A DNA stretch of 64,000 nucleotides from Fasciola hepatica. Taxonomy: Eukaryota > Platyhelminthes > Trematoda > Plagiorchiida > Fasciolidae. Position 1 is the first letter of the stretch. Each line of letters opens with the position of its first letter. The notes under the pieces are model-generated. The model saw nothing but the letters and a program-made list of their open reading frames with translations, was not told where the DNA came from and made no database searches. This document shows, in pieces, positions 37,910-51,069 of this stretch. The DNA lies in contig CANUEZ040000129.1 in assembly GCA_948099385.1 (NCBI GenBank), forward strand, positions 6,123,501 through 6,187,500. Reading direction: 5' to 3'. The position numbers and the translations under genes are program-made.

Positions 37910-38110
37910 TCTAATCGAGTGGGCTCTTTGGCATTGAGTTTTCTCAAGCCTCTACCTGAGAAAATACTTAATAATATTGCATCCGCAGCAAGATTTACTT
38001 GAAAATAACTGAGGTTTCAGACCGAGAAAACTGATCTCATGACTTCTCTGGATCTATTGTCTGTCGTTATTTTTTTCAATTAGGCAGGTATTATCTGGTT
38101 TAAATCACTC
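37910..38110 (+). pseudogene. Possible RT fossil (weak)
   Basis: Across two plus frames: KPLPEKILNN (about 37950-37980) then LLENN and GFRPRKLIS (about 37998-38040). This resembles the RT block KVLARILNxRL...LLPExQCGFRxGRST. Only about 45 residues are involved, so the call is weak. Confidence 0.3.
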
Positions 38111-41100
38111 TTATTAGCCCAGTCAAACAAATCAACGGGGGCGCTCAGTTAAACAAAACATAAAGCTACCGTTCTGTCTCGGAAAGGGTTTTACAAATGC
38201 CATTCTGTCTGGGAAGCATATAATAAGGTTTCTGCCACCGGAACATAAAACAACGCTGTTTCTATAGTAACAGGTTATTTAATTCGCAGTTCTGCGGTTT
38301 TCATTGTGAGTTCTTGATAAGAAATAATTCACCTGTGAACAAATAACCAAAGTGAAGTTTCTCCCACGGTACAATTATCATCCTGAATATATTACTCGTC
38401 GTTGAGGATTTCTGCTGCGTTTTCAGTGTTCATCTCACAAGTTTCTAGAAGAATACGTCCATTGAGGTGTACAGTATAAACAGGAAGCAAGACATACGCG
38501 ATCTGTTTACCATATAAGCATCTAGAGTATAATAATTGGACTTTACTCTACGTGGAGGCTTTGGAAGCTCTCATACCAATTTATTTTGCGAGTGATTCAC
38601 TCTATCTCATTTGTGCTGCAGTTCCAGATGGAAATCATGCATAAACAACAGACTAGCGTGGAGCAGCCTGGGATTTTGCTACGGTCAGGGACGTGTCGAC
38701 TAGATCATCACACCGCGGCAGCGGCTAGAGCGCCGTACATCCTCCCAAAGACTAACAATCAACATGTTCCTTAACGTTCGCGGGCGGCCTTTGACTGTCG
38801 GATAGACAGCAATATGGAATTATTTGCTTAAAATGGCACTCGTCCGCCCATGAATGGGTAGTTAGTTGCGAAAGCCAGTACAGTTTCACCGAGATTTTTA
38901 GGCCTCGGTTACCCTGACCCGCCTCAGCCCGACTGTAGAGCGAGCTGTCTTGGTGTGGCGGCTGCTGAATGCTTTAGCTTTGTGGAACAACAGGTTAACG
39001 CTGATGGAGACTAGAAAGAGGAAAGATATGTTAGGGCCACGACGATCTACCAACTCAAAGATGCCACTACTAGCAGATACCCTATAGATTCTTATTACTG
39101 TTTAACACCATATTTATTTCACTGTACTACAATTACTGCATGAGTAACGAACCACTTTCCAGTAATTGGAGGGCTCGTAGAACACGAACTCGAAATTGGG
39201 AGTCATACAAAGTGAACTGGTAATTTGCCCGTATTTCAGGAACGCTCACTACACACGTGAACAACCCATCTCTATTTTTGAGGCAATTTAATTACAAGAA
39301 AAGATGAATGGATATCATTCGTCCAAATGGGCATAAAGGACAGTATGCCGAATGGTACTGGATAGAGTCACAGGCAGAAGGCGGAAAACAGTTTTATCTT
39401 ATAGAAAGCAATAAATCAGAGAAGGAACCTAGGACCCTCCAATGGCAGATAGAAGTAGCAAATTCAGGCATTGACACAAAAGAGATCGCAAGCAAGTCTG
39501 ACCCAGAGATGCATGCGGACGTGGTATAACATTAGCGTAAAGGGTCACTCGCATAGAACGGATGAAGTTCGATAGGGAATTTCATGAGAAACTCGAGGGA
39601 GGTGTGGGCATACACGGAGAGGTAGCATGAATGACGCATAAAAGAAGACGTCAAGGTAGGGCACGTAGCCTGATAATGCGAATGAAACGTAGATTTCGTA
39701 GAAAACCAACCAAGCGTAAAAGTGCAAACGTGGACAGATGGTATATTAGGAAGACTTGCCACCAATAAGTTCACCGTAAGAAAAAACGTAGGAAATGGTC
39801 CATCGACATTTGATCGGGATGGGAAAGAATACAGGTGAGATGCGAAGATCCCACGAGGAAGTTCCATAGATAGATTGCCTGGACGTTACAGCATGTTTTA
39901 GAGTCGTAATGCTTCTGCCGCCTCTTTAGTGAAGTCACCAAAATATCTTTCAGACTGTTGGGAGGGGCACTTTTCGAACTGATGTTCTTTTCCAATAACT
40001 AAGTTGTAGTTTGTTCTTTTAGTAGTATGTATAGGAGTGTACTTTGTTTCAAGTAAATTATCGCTCAGGGGACCTCCCACGGTCTGAATGAATTCTGAAG
40101 CATACTCCGACGGTCTACAAAATCCTTTCACCCTCTCTTAGTGTTCCAGAAAACTTTCGAGGATGTCATTCTTCTTCGGGCTGTTTTAACCGACTCAGTC
40201 ATTGGTATTTCGATTGCAGCTCTTTAGAACGAATTGAAGCGGGAAGCCAGACTGATTATTTCAACTCTTGATACCATATGCTAAAGTGTTTCCTTGGGTC
40301 CGAAAACATGACGTATACCACATTTTTTCGTTACTGACGATTTTTGCTCATGGATTCCGATTGGCTCTTGATTGAGAAACACCAAAGAGTATGCTCACGA
40401 GGAGTATGGTTGTTCTGGATATTTACTTTATTATTAATACCCAATTCTTACTGGATAATGAAATAGGTAATTCCCAGAAATTTCGTTCACATGCTTCTTG
40501 GTCAATTTTTATACGGGCGACATTTAAACCCAATTTACTTTCCTATTCCAGGCATGGGTGTGATGAAACAGGAAACGGAATGATTAATGGTAAAAACATG
40601 AGAATTTCATTGTTAATACGTAAATGACAGAATTACTCCCAAAATGACTGCCGTCGACTGCAACCCACTCAAACTGGATAGCACATAGCCGTAGTTAGTG
40701 ACCGCCCATTCAAGGGCATAGCTTCGCTTTGGAAGGAATTCAATTACGGCCATTAGGAAACTAGAGGCATATGAATAATGCGCATTTATTACTTATTTCA
40801 TAAGTTGAAGATATTAGGTAATGTGATGAAGCAAATGTAGTATTCATGATACGTGACCGCGACTAGCACACGTGTTCTGTTCCATGTAAGCATCTCGTTA
40901 CACAAAAGCACTGGCATTTGAACAAACGCATTTACAGTAACCTAGCATTTATCCATTCGGGAAAGAAAATATTTTTCCGAATCTATGCAGATGCGTAACA
41001 GACGGTTGTGCTCACCGTTGGTTTAAAGGTGAATTGAGCTGGGCTCGGGAAATTGTTCAGAATAATTCTGCTCATACAAATTTCTGATTGGTAGTTATTA

Positions 41101-41215
41101 TTTTCGGTTATGTCTTGTTGTGGAAAATTATTTGATGAATAAATAATTATTTATGCAATAAAAAAGCCCAACTTGCTACTGCAAACCACGAAAGCTGTAT
41201 ATTAGGCATGGTGCA
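38111..41215. other. No gene recognised; some coding-like minus frames
   Basis: The minus strand from about 40150 to 39530 carries two successive coding-like frames (39898-40131 with FIQTVGGPLSDNLLETKYTP; 39532-39867), separated by stops. Their composition looks more protein-like than their surroundings, but no family is recognised. A GC-richer patch at 38895-39000 is unexplained. Confidence 0.4.
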
Positions 41216-41300
41216 CAGTGAACATCCACCGAACCCCACGGAGACTTAAACTCGAGGCCAACGACTATGAACGAATGCTTAACCACCAGGACCTCCCGAA
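41216..41300 (-). repeat. SINE-like repeat, truncated at the ribozyme
   Basis: On the minus strand: an A-box-like TGGTGGTTAAGCATTCG (41273-41289), a B-box-like GAGTTTAAGTCTCC (41240-41253), then CGTGGGGTTCGGTGGATGTT and CACTG. This is the tRNA head and the left half of the hammerhead stem I of the 11105 repeat. It breaks off at 41216, exactly where CUGAUGA should start. Confidence 0.6.
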
Positions 41301-41344
41301 CGATCCTCAAATATTTGTCAAACTTTACCATCTTATTTGTGGCA

Positions 41345-41430
41345 GTTTGCCTCGGAACCAAGTCCCAGTGGGGGCTAGGTGGATGTTCAATGCCAACGAC
41401 TTCTTACGAGAACGACATAGTTGTACGGGG
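41345..41430 (+). repeat. SINE-like repeat with a dead hammerhead
   Basis: Plus strand: AGTCCCAGTGGGGGCTAGGT then GGATGTTCAATG matches the 11118-11144 region. The core CUGAUGA is replaced by CCAACGA and GAAAC by GACAT, so the ribozyme is destroyed. It points away from the minus copy at 41216-41300, so the two heads face each other. Confidence 0.58.
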
Positions 41431-43639
41431 CCTAAGTGATCTTCAGTGATGAGTGCTGCATGATGAGTCGTTTGTAATCGAATCCAGTCGCTTACTAGTA
41501 GGAGTGAGATTTACCGTGCCAGTATGGCTGGGTTGTCCACACTATAAGCCCTATTATGCTCAACAAGTGAAAAAGCAACTGCCAATGACTAGGTTTAACA
41601 GTAAACCAACCGTATTACTGGTAAGTAGGTATATCAGGTGATTTTACAGTTAGGAATGTAATGCCCATAGTGGACCTTTCCGGCAGTATATTTTCAAGCA
41701 GTAGCAGACATCCTTTCAAATATATATTATTAGCGAAAAGCCGATTTGTGAAAGCGTGTCGCAACCAACACAAATAGTTATAATGGTTAGATATTCTAAA
41801 TACATAGTAATCACAATATAACGATAAACGGGTTCTTTTTTGCACCTTCTTAAATATTAGGATGATATTCAACCAATTGATTCTCAGGATTTGCCGATGG
41901 CATGGATAATTGGGATTGTGCAATTCAGGGGTTGTCAAAGGGTCAGTATAGCGGGTTTCTGATACTTCCGTTCCTGGTCCGAATCCCCAAGCCGCTGTCG
42001 CTCACAATTCAGACTAGCAGCCCTGTTTCTGCAATATTACACTACTGATATGCGATAAGATGTAAGTACAAACAAAATAGCAAGTGTGAAATCAATAAAT
42101 TGTCTATTTTGTCTTTTCCATTATCCTAACGTGGTACGTGTCCTTCCGCAGTCACGGTATCATCTGTATTTGCAAGCAAACGTGTTAGCAAAATAATATG
42201 CATGGATAAATTGGAAACCAATAGCATGAGACTGTCAAAAGACTGTCTGCTTGCGACCATTTATTTTTAGCTTCATTCCAGAAATGTATGACACGTACGA
42301 AAACCTCGGGGTATTCGGTACCACAGTACACATAATATACAGTGGATATCATGTCAAACGTCAAGGTTGAGGATCCCGGGTTCCAGCTGTATCAGAGTCA
42401 CTCACTTCCTGCTCAGAAGGCCCCAGATGACCTCGAAATCCGAGGTAAAATGTCGTGGCACCGACACCTTGAGTGGGTTAGTAACATATTAGCAACAAGA
42501 AGGTTATCATTGGAGATATTAGTCAGATTAGGCGTAAAATGGAGCATTACTTAAGTTTTTTCTCTCCAAGTCACGACATAAAAGTGTTCCGAGAACAATG
42601 TGGTCAATATTCCATGGTTAGAACACTAGGTCTGTGGTTTCCTTCGAACCTCGAATGAATAGTTTTATGAGTGGTCTCTGTGCACCTAAGCTCAACTACC
42701 TTTCTCACATCATCTACGTCAATGTTGTCACGTGAAGTAGGAGGAGACGGCCTACAATTACATGAGTTCTATCTCGATCACCAACATCTTGAATGTCCTT
42801 TTTCTACACTACATTTGGTTCATCTTAAAATGAATACATTCCATTGCATGAATTCCTAATTCACGAATGAAAAACAATTTCAAATTCACATTTAAATTAC
42901 GAATGGTCCAAATATGTGATCACAATTGCTAGACAATGCACAGGCCGTGTTATATCAGGATACAGAATCTGAACGTCAGCTAGTTCCACAAAGTGGAACT
43001 GAAAATGGCATATTAGGGTAATGAAAGTACATTCTAATTGTCAACAGCGCACCAAAATTTCGCCTACTGCGATTCAACACTTGGATCGCAAAAGGCAGGT
43101 CAACACTTCCGGTTTGTTTGTTTGATTGACCACGGCTCGGTTTCGATATAAAATAGAGCATAATACGGCCTCGGCTTACAGTGGTGGAATGCCCGGTTCA
43201 CAAACAACTATTTGGTACGTGCTCGTAATTGTCACATATGAAGAACTGGCTTTGCAGCTATTTTTCCCGTTCCACTTGTGGATTCCATTCTCTAGACGAA
43301 ACGACTAAAGCCACAGAGAAGGATTATTCTGTAAAATAATGGTTGTGGGCAGTGCATCTAACTTTAATTCAAGAGTATTTTATAAGTATGAATATGGCGT
43401 CAGGTGGTAGCTAAATGTGAAGCGATCAAACGAAAAATGCTTTCATACATAAAAAGGAGGAAAGTTTGTGAACCTGTACTCATTAGCCATGAACAAATGA
43501 ATCCCTTCAAAATAAGGGTAGTCGACCTGAGCCAGTCTTGAAGGACTTTGATATATCTAATCATCCTGGTACGGGGAGTGCAGTTCAGTTAACATTTTCC
43601 CATCATATAGAGAATTGGTTGTTTGATCATACTTTGGGT
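41431..43639. other. No gene recognised
   Basis: A B-box-like GGTCCGAATCCC at about 41974 (+) is the only hint of a repeat. The frame 42342-42554 (+, 70 codons) is protein-like but unrecognised. Confidence 0.45.
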
Positions 43640-44490
43640 CACTAATTAATTATCTGAACTGAGAAACATTTGCTTCTAACCAGATGCGGACTCGGTGGAG
43701 GGATTCGAACATCATAAAGATAGATGGTAGTACAGGGGTTGGTGGGGTCTGCAAGAATCATCTTAGTGAATTTCACCGCAAGGCGCACGAATAAAATGGC
43801 TGACAAAAATGCACCAAACGTCAAGGTTTTATGGCATCAGAATAAAAATAGTTCATGTCCTTCTGGGAGTAGGAGGGAGCTTTGTACGGAACACTTGTTA
43901 CAGGTTTGGATGAAATTTACCAGTCAAGCAATCAACACCTGTAAAATAGAAAGTAAAGACAAATAAAAACTTGCCAGATCACTCGGAGTCGATGGATGTT
44001 GTCATACGACGATTTGTCCTCTTCTCGCACAGTTTTATGTCTTGAGGGAAGCACTCGAAGTTCTCAAATAGAACGAGTTCATCTCCAATACTTTCTTTTA
44101 GCCAGGACTATGGAATACAGGTCAAGCAGGCTTTCTGGTCATCGGAGAGTTCAGGATATCGATTAGAAGAAATATCTTTCCAAAAAGAGGCCAAATGTTA
44201 GGACTGACGTGTTCGGTCTCTCTCATCCTCCTTGGGGTTGTGGAAGGTCTGCCATTCAGGGTGACTTTGTTTATTAGTCCCACTTGTGCTGGGCCATCTT
44301 TCACAAAAACAAGTTTTGGATATTGAAAAATAACATGTTCTGTCTTTATTCCGTGAGAATATAATGTTCGAGCAGCGAATCCTGGATTATACCGAGAATA
44401 ATTCAAAGGTGTCACTACCCATTTCACAACAAATTGTGGCGCAGCCAATTGTGGGGCGAGCCAACCAGTCCTGTTGAGACATTGACACAC
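43640..44490 (-). pseudogene. LINE D, 3' part, broken
   Basis: The minus-strand C-terminal frame (43642-43824) reads VKFTKMILADPTNPCTT, matching the AKFANKIRVDPTLPC segment of LINE C, so this is the 3' end of a related CR1-type LINE. Upstream (about 43830-44000) PYKAPSYSQKDMNYFYSDAI fits the thumb, and SDLASFYLSLLF fits the preceding block. A 122-codon frame (44122-44490) lies further 5' and is not recognised itself, but is conserved in copy D' (28670-29130). Confidence 0.6.
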
Positions 44491-45973
44491 GACATTTATA
44501 AATTTTCTGCTAAAATGCAGCTATCTTTTTCATGTTTGTCATTTTGTTGAGTTAATTTCAGAAGAATTTTAACTTACATTTCAATTTTATATGCTAGAAT
44601 GACGCTGTAGGTAGATTAATCTATGTTCATAAATGACTACAGTATGAATCATGGTTCTCCGGAATCTAATGAAACTGTTCAGAAAGTTGAGGAATAAATC
44701 CTAACCTGATAGTCTAAACTGGGAAATCAAATCCTGAGGTCAGTCTTGAGGTCCTCGGTTGCAGCTTTGCAGTCGATTGAAATTCAGACTTCTCATGAAC
44801 CGGATATTGACGCCATCCAGTATCGGTGTGAAAATAAATTACTGTTTCAGTGGTAACAGTATACACTGAAGGTTCAAAAATGTAATAATCCATGAAGAAA
44901 GATAAATAACAATAAAATCAACAACCACATACATCGTGTACGTAGCGAATGTGTAGTCGGAATTCAAACAAAACGAATGGTATTTCCCCTTATTTACTTG
45001 CAAATATGAATAGAATACTTATGACTGGCTTAAAACACCTCCTGGTAGTCGTCATCGTCGTCCTTGTACTTTTCATTTTAGGATGCTTATTTAGAAACGA
45101 GGTTGCAAAGGTTTCATAGGCATTTAACGGGGGAGTCAACGAAACGCAAGTAATTTCGGGAATCAAGAACTTTGGTACAAGCTGTTTAAATCTAGTGCCT
45201 ACATATGAGCAAATTGCTAGTTTTACCAGTGTCGTAGAGATTGAATGCAGATCATCTGTCTACACTAGTCAACACGATTGCCCGTCTACGCATGTGCTAC
45301 TTCAGGAACCTGGGATTTTGAGTACTGAAATGTGAAGTGGCGAATCAAGGTGTTACTGAGGGCATCGTTTTATTTACCAAGAATCATATCGTGATATGTA
45401 TTCGGAAATGCGGATGGCCCACCCTGTCGATCATGACATACACTGGGGCCGTGTTTTATGTCGAAACTGACAGAGAGTTCCAATGTTTTATCTTCGTAAT
45501 GTTGGATATCTGAGTGTATGACATATAATTTTGATATACACTGATTCCACCTTTTAGGAAGACGTTAAAAGATTGATTGAAATAGCCTCAATTTCCATAA
45601 GCAGTGTGCTTTTTGGACAAGGGTCCGGTTCTCCTTCTCACAGAGAGCCTCCTCGGTCATTCAGTCACCACTGGACTATACTGTGAGCAAAACTGTACTT
45701 TGACTGGTGAGCTGAAAACAAATCGCGGTCGATTTCTGCAAACAAATTCATGAAGAAAAATTGTCTTTCATTGTAGTTCGAATCTCCTAACAACTGAACA
45801 GAAAGTCATTAAAAAAATGAGTATATTTCTCCTCACATCGAACTGGACAAAACAATTTGATGGGGCGCACCAGGAACAAAAAGCTATGAAAGACTTAACC
45901 CATTCATTGATTTCACAACGAACAAATAGATTGTTGACGTATTTTACGGAAACTCTAACTTTCTACTTTGTTT
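44491..45973. other. No gene recognised
   Basis: Only the short membrane-anchor-like frame at 45006-45119 stands out. Confidence 0.5.
45006..45119 (+). CDS. Short frame with a signal-anchor-like segment
   Basis: A 37-codon ATG frame: a basic start (MNRILMTGLKH), a 17-residue hydrophobic run (LLVVVIVVLVLFILGCL), then charged residues. This is the shape of a signal peptide or single membrane anchor. A possible GT donor follows AAACGAG or AAAG near the end, so it could be a first exon. No downstream exon was identified. A hydrophobic run of this kind can arise by chance from GTC/ATC-rich DNA. Confidence 0.2.
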   Translation: MNRILMTGLKHLLVVVIVVLVLFILGCLFRNEVAKVS

Positions 45974-46741
45974 CGCCTGACTAGTCAGCCGTGAGCAATT
46001 GGGAAACCCTTAAATTTTTTGACGTAGTGCGCAATCCATTCGACTATTTTGGGCCTACAAGCGCAACTTCTAACTTGTGCTTTCATCAGAGTGACAATCA
46101 GACCTCCAACATGCAACGGCTTCTGTACTCTAGATTGTAATGCTTAGGGAATCACTATGACCTCGGGCAACATTACACAACCAAGTTCCATGGTGAGAGC
46201 ATCCTTCCAGAAAAAAAGATGTAGGGAGTATTTTTCGAGGCTACATCGGGGCTAGCTAGTAATCAGAAAATGAATTATGTTCTGATAAGCACGGCCTAAT
46301 TTAGTTTCTTTTGTATCATACTGATGGTGACAGCGGAGTTGAAGTTCATTCTGAAGTTAAATACTTTACAACTAGTCTGTTAAAAATTCTCATGTTTCAT
46401 TCAGTATCACATAGGAGGAAACTAGTTTAGACCGTGCTCATGACGGCAATAGTCGTTTTCTGATCATTGTCTGTCTCCGATATAGCTTCAAACACTACCC
46501 CTCACAGTGTTATCGTTTAGACGATGCCTTTATAATTGAAGATGCCAGTGTATTGTAGTCCGAGGCCACAGTGATTCCTCAAGCACTACAATCTAGAGTA
46601 CGGAGGCCGTTGCGTGTTGGAGGTCCGACTGTCACTATGATAAAATCACAAGTTGAAAGTTGCGCTTGCAGGTCTAAAGTCTACGAACAGATTGCGCACT
46701 ACCTCAAACGTTGCTAAGGTTTTCCTATTTCTACTCAGGCG
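45974..46741. mobile_element. Foldback element with about 190-base inverted arms
   Basis: The left arm (45974-46167) and right arm (46562-46741) are inverted repeats: CGCCTGA/TCAGGCG at the tips, GTAGTGCGCAATC/GATTGCGCACTAC, AAGCGCAACTT/AAGTTGCGCTTGC, and ACTCTAGATTGTA/CTACAATCTAGAGT. Similarity is about 75-80 percent by eye. The roughly 390-base centre has no coding capacity. No clear target duplication is seen. It fits a decayed foldback or MITE-type DNA transposon. Confidence 0.75.
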
Positions 46742-49700
46742 CCCTCCAGCATTTTTCTGAGCTCTTGAATATTCGCCAACTGAAGGAAACGGTCGCATGC
46801 TGAATTCCCAGCTGAAATTTCCCAACTAAATTTTATGTTTGCTGTTTCCACCCAAAAACTCTTTTATGGTTCACAGGACCAAATAATTTTCACTGACCTC
46901 CCTAAACGTTGCAAATCTGTGGGAACTATTCACGAATGGAGGAACGTTTCACCAGCTTGAACGAAACGGTCAAGCTAATCGTTTTGCGGACACCATAAAA
47001 TGGGCTTTCAAAAAGACGCAAGAGAAGGAAGTGAACTGGAAATATTTGACTACTTTATGACGAAAACCTGCCCAGCTCTGTAATGCGTGAGACAGTGTCT
47101 CACCAGGAAAAACCTTCCTGGTCAGAAACAGACGAATACAGCTAACAGTCGTGCATCCCTAGATCCTACGGACCCATCGAAATAACCATATGAATAAAGC
47201 ATTTCAACGGATATCAGCCGAGTAGTTCCAGCAAAGGGGATAGTGGTTTCCGTCTGCTTCTTCACATATCTCAAGGCGATGCATGCAAGGGGTCATTGTG
47301 GGCTGATTAAGAGGCTTGGCAAACATGGCTCCTTTTAACGACCATCCATGTCAGCCGCATAAGGAAAAACTATAAAACCACAATGGTGGATGAAAAAAAG
47401 GGGCAAAACTGACATCACATGTATTTTGGATACACATGAAATACCGGTTCACAGTAAGACAACGGCTCCACCTGACACACCGCGTTATTACTGGCTCAAA
47501 GTGCAGGGACACAGGACCATCGACGCAAGAGTGACCCACGGTCCGGTTATTCGTCAAGTTACACTCACTCAATTTTATATATGTTTTGTTTGTTCGATTC
47601 ATTATGAGATGTGCCTGTGTGTCATGTCCATGTTAGTTAACTAAAATACCTTCCAAGTAAACGGTTTTCCTATTTCTTCTAAGGGTTGGGTTACAACCAA
47701 TGTACTCGGACCTTTGAAAACCCACGAACCATAGCCATTCTATCATCACAAACTGAGCACTCGCACGATTTCCCGGGCCACAAATTGCTCGTTCATTATC
47801 GATTGCTCGTAGGAAACGTTTATCTAGTCCAGAGTCCAATGCAAGCAACAGAAGTGTATGATGCTGGTTAGATCAGAGATACCTTACGATCTTAAATTCC
47901 ATACACATCATAGCACTGTGTCATACATTGCAGGGAGAAGCGGACCTTCATATATCTTCTTCCTTTCTACAGTCTTACCCATGATCGCAGAGTGTGTACA
48001 ATCTAACATTTTTTCCTCAGCGGGATCACAACAAAGCACTAAGTAGATTCATTGTACATATAACACATGAAAGGAACACATGATAAGCTGTCATTATGCT
48101 TATATCCATATAGCGTTAGTGGACCGAAAACAAACATGATTCTGCTTTGGCCAGAACCGAAAAACGGCTTCAGAGTATTACAGAACTTTGGTCTGAAACA
48201 CTGAGTTTGTCTTCACATGCAAACGATAGTCCGTCAAGTTTATCTCGCAGCTCGGGTATCTGTTCAGATCAACGTGGACAACAACGGAACTGTAAAATTG
48301 TTTTGGAGAACAGATTATTTCAAAGGTGCCACTTTGTAAGGTTATATTGGAACTACCATCAAATATGGGAAGACCAGTCGACAGTCGAAAAGCTCACATT
48401 GGTGAGAGAAATAACAAAATAAATTTCCGCATGGGTCAGTATTTTCCAGAATCGGTGATACGGAAACAGCTGGCATATAGTAAGGAGACAGGAAACCGCT
48501 GCGGACAAATTGGGAATTGATATTTAGTAACTTCGCTTATCCAGATTGGAAATGTTTAGAATACATTGAGAGCACTTATATAACAAATGACACCTAGCTG
48601 GGTTGAATACCGTGGGTATTCAAGGGAACTTGTACTGGATTTCTTGGGAAAACCTAGTGTTATTTACTTCTTGAAAAGCCTGCCCTTTTTGATGGAGATC
48701 AGTCGTTTTTTGTAGGATTCTCACACGGTTTGTTTTCTGATGTGTTCACTTAAAAACTCTGATTCGAACACCGAAACCACGACTGATCTTTGTATAACAT
48801 TTTGTTGAGTTCCACAGTGAAACGCTGGTGAGCTGAACCTGAAAAATAATCATGGAAGATAGTTTCACATACACTTTATTGTTGCACTACCGTCCCCATT
48901 CTGTAATCAGTCTACAACATACAGGCTGGATTGTCTTATTTTCAGGGGAAAATGAGTTCAGATGAATATAGGAAACGTATTACTATCCACAGAATAAACA
49001 ACTTCTAAATCTTCGATTGTATTCGCAAGGCGTACACCAAGTGAATGGAAATGTACTAACTCTGAGTCAGAGCATTGCTTCTATCCATTCAACGGGCTGA
49101 TGTTATCAAGTTCATTAGAATGGACTGTGAAGCTACGCCGTTTAAGCCTGATGCGAAAGATGGTGATGAAAAAAGGAGTGCTGTGTTTCAGAAGAGAGAC
49201 TTCCGACGTTCTTAACACGGTACAGACAGAATAATCTTATTTGTTTATCTTTAGGATACTGTCATAAGATTTCCATCCCGAAACAGGTGAAAATGTGCTC
49301 GATTATCTCGTGCTTTTACGCCGTAGTACTCCATGGGAAGTCACATACGGTCTCCGTAGGCTTGGTTTTCATCAAGAGTTTCCCATAGTCACGAACCTCA
49401 GACTTAAGGTAAACGGGTTTCAGGATAAACATATTTATTTGTAGTAAGTAGCTGGGTGATAACTAATCGTTGTTCACCAGAAATATACGGGTAACTCTGT
49501 AGTTTAGTCAGCTATATACATGTTTTTTTCAGATCCTTCGCATTTGTCACAACAGTTCAAAAGTATTACCATTGTTTTCGTATATCAGCAAGTGCCACCT
49601 TTCATTGTTTCATGAGTATATGAGGCCATATTATTCTTCAGTTTCTGTTCAGTATACCTACGGAAATATGTCTTGTATAAATTATAGCCATTTGTAAAAA

Positions 49701-51069
49701 GAGAAGCGGCTCATCATTGCAACATACTGAAAAAGCAGTTACGTGTCTGCAGATCACGAATCCATTATGTTTCGACTAAGCCTCGGGCACCGTGGAGCTA
49801 TGGGTAAGATAAACATATTTTATAATGTCTAGCGGTGTTTTGATAAGATACAGTTATCTATTGTGAGGAGCCGGCAGTGGTACAAAAGGCAGGAAGACAT
49901 TTGTGCTGACGAATGTGACAACCAACTGAGTATGTTCCTCCAAACCTCGTCCAGACAATATGGTTTGCGGAGGGCATAATTCTCTACGCAATGCATGCTG
50001 ACATGAATTCCTCCCGGAAAAATAAATCATTTGCTAGTTAGTGTAAAAACGTTTCAGATTTTACAAAAAGAAAGCTATTATTTTGTAACATTTAAAAAAT
50101 CAATAAATTTGTAGGTGAACTCCCATTCAATATCATAGCAGGATTATTCCAGAGAGTCACTTGCCAATTTCTTGTTTCCTCCAAATGGGTGCTCGAAACT
50201 AAGACGGAAGGAAAGCCGTGCACTTATAGATATTTAAGTCTTCTTTGTGGGTGTCCTTCATTGGTAGTTTGGGAAGTCACGGCTTTTAATTAACCGAAAC
50301 CATCTATTGTAATTTATTCTGACTGCGCAGTAATTCAGTCGCATCACGCGGGATCAGTTAGTTGTGACCTACACAGGTACAGGTGACGGGAAGTTTCTAC
50401 TGCCAAGACAGCCACTCAGGTAGATTATTTGATGAAATGATGGCGTTGTAGGCCAGAAGTGGAATTAGAAAGACAGTTATAATGCATCTCTTTCCCATTC
50501 ACAGAAGACTGCCGGGGGTAAATTGCGCACTGGGAAGTGTTCCGGGGTTGTCATAAACAAACCCTTCCGGTAGATAATGTCCTAATACAAGGCACTGGTA
50601 ACTGAATCTACAGCTTCTTTCTGTGCATACTCAATAACCAGTCCGTTTAACGCAGTGCACACCGGCGGCGTGGGCAGACAATTAACTGAACTCATCTACA
50701 CACTCCACACTTCAGGGCTATGCACTAGGGCAATACATCCACCCACTAGGGCGGTGATTGCACAACTTATCAAACTAAATTACACACATGTTAGACAATC
50801 TAAGTCCGGTCTACAGTTAAGCTTGAACCGCAGTCGAATGTGATTAGTGATTCCTTACACTCCAACATATTTGTGTAATTAGTTCAATCCCTATACTCGT
50901 TGTATTCTACTGTCATGCTATGGCATGATCATACATCATTAAAAAAATCTTCTTATATCTGTGTCATACCAATGTGCTCATTAGGAGTTTTGAATAAACT
51001 GAGGAGTATTTCCGGCAGAAAACCGATAGGTCCTTGACGGTAAAATAATAAGTGGCAAACTACTTCACC
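46742..51069. other. No gene recognised
   Basis: A possible third piece of the LINE D repeat lies near 48660-48770 (TTTGTTTTCTGATGTGTTCA). Frames at 47390-47644 and 48147-48520 (two overlapping plus frames of 91 and 64 codons) are protein-like but unrecognised. Confidence 0.45.
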
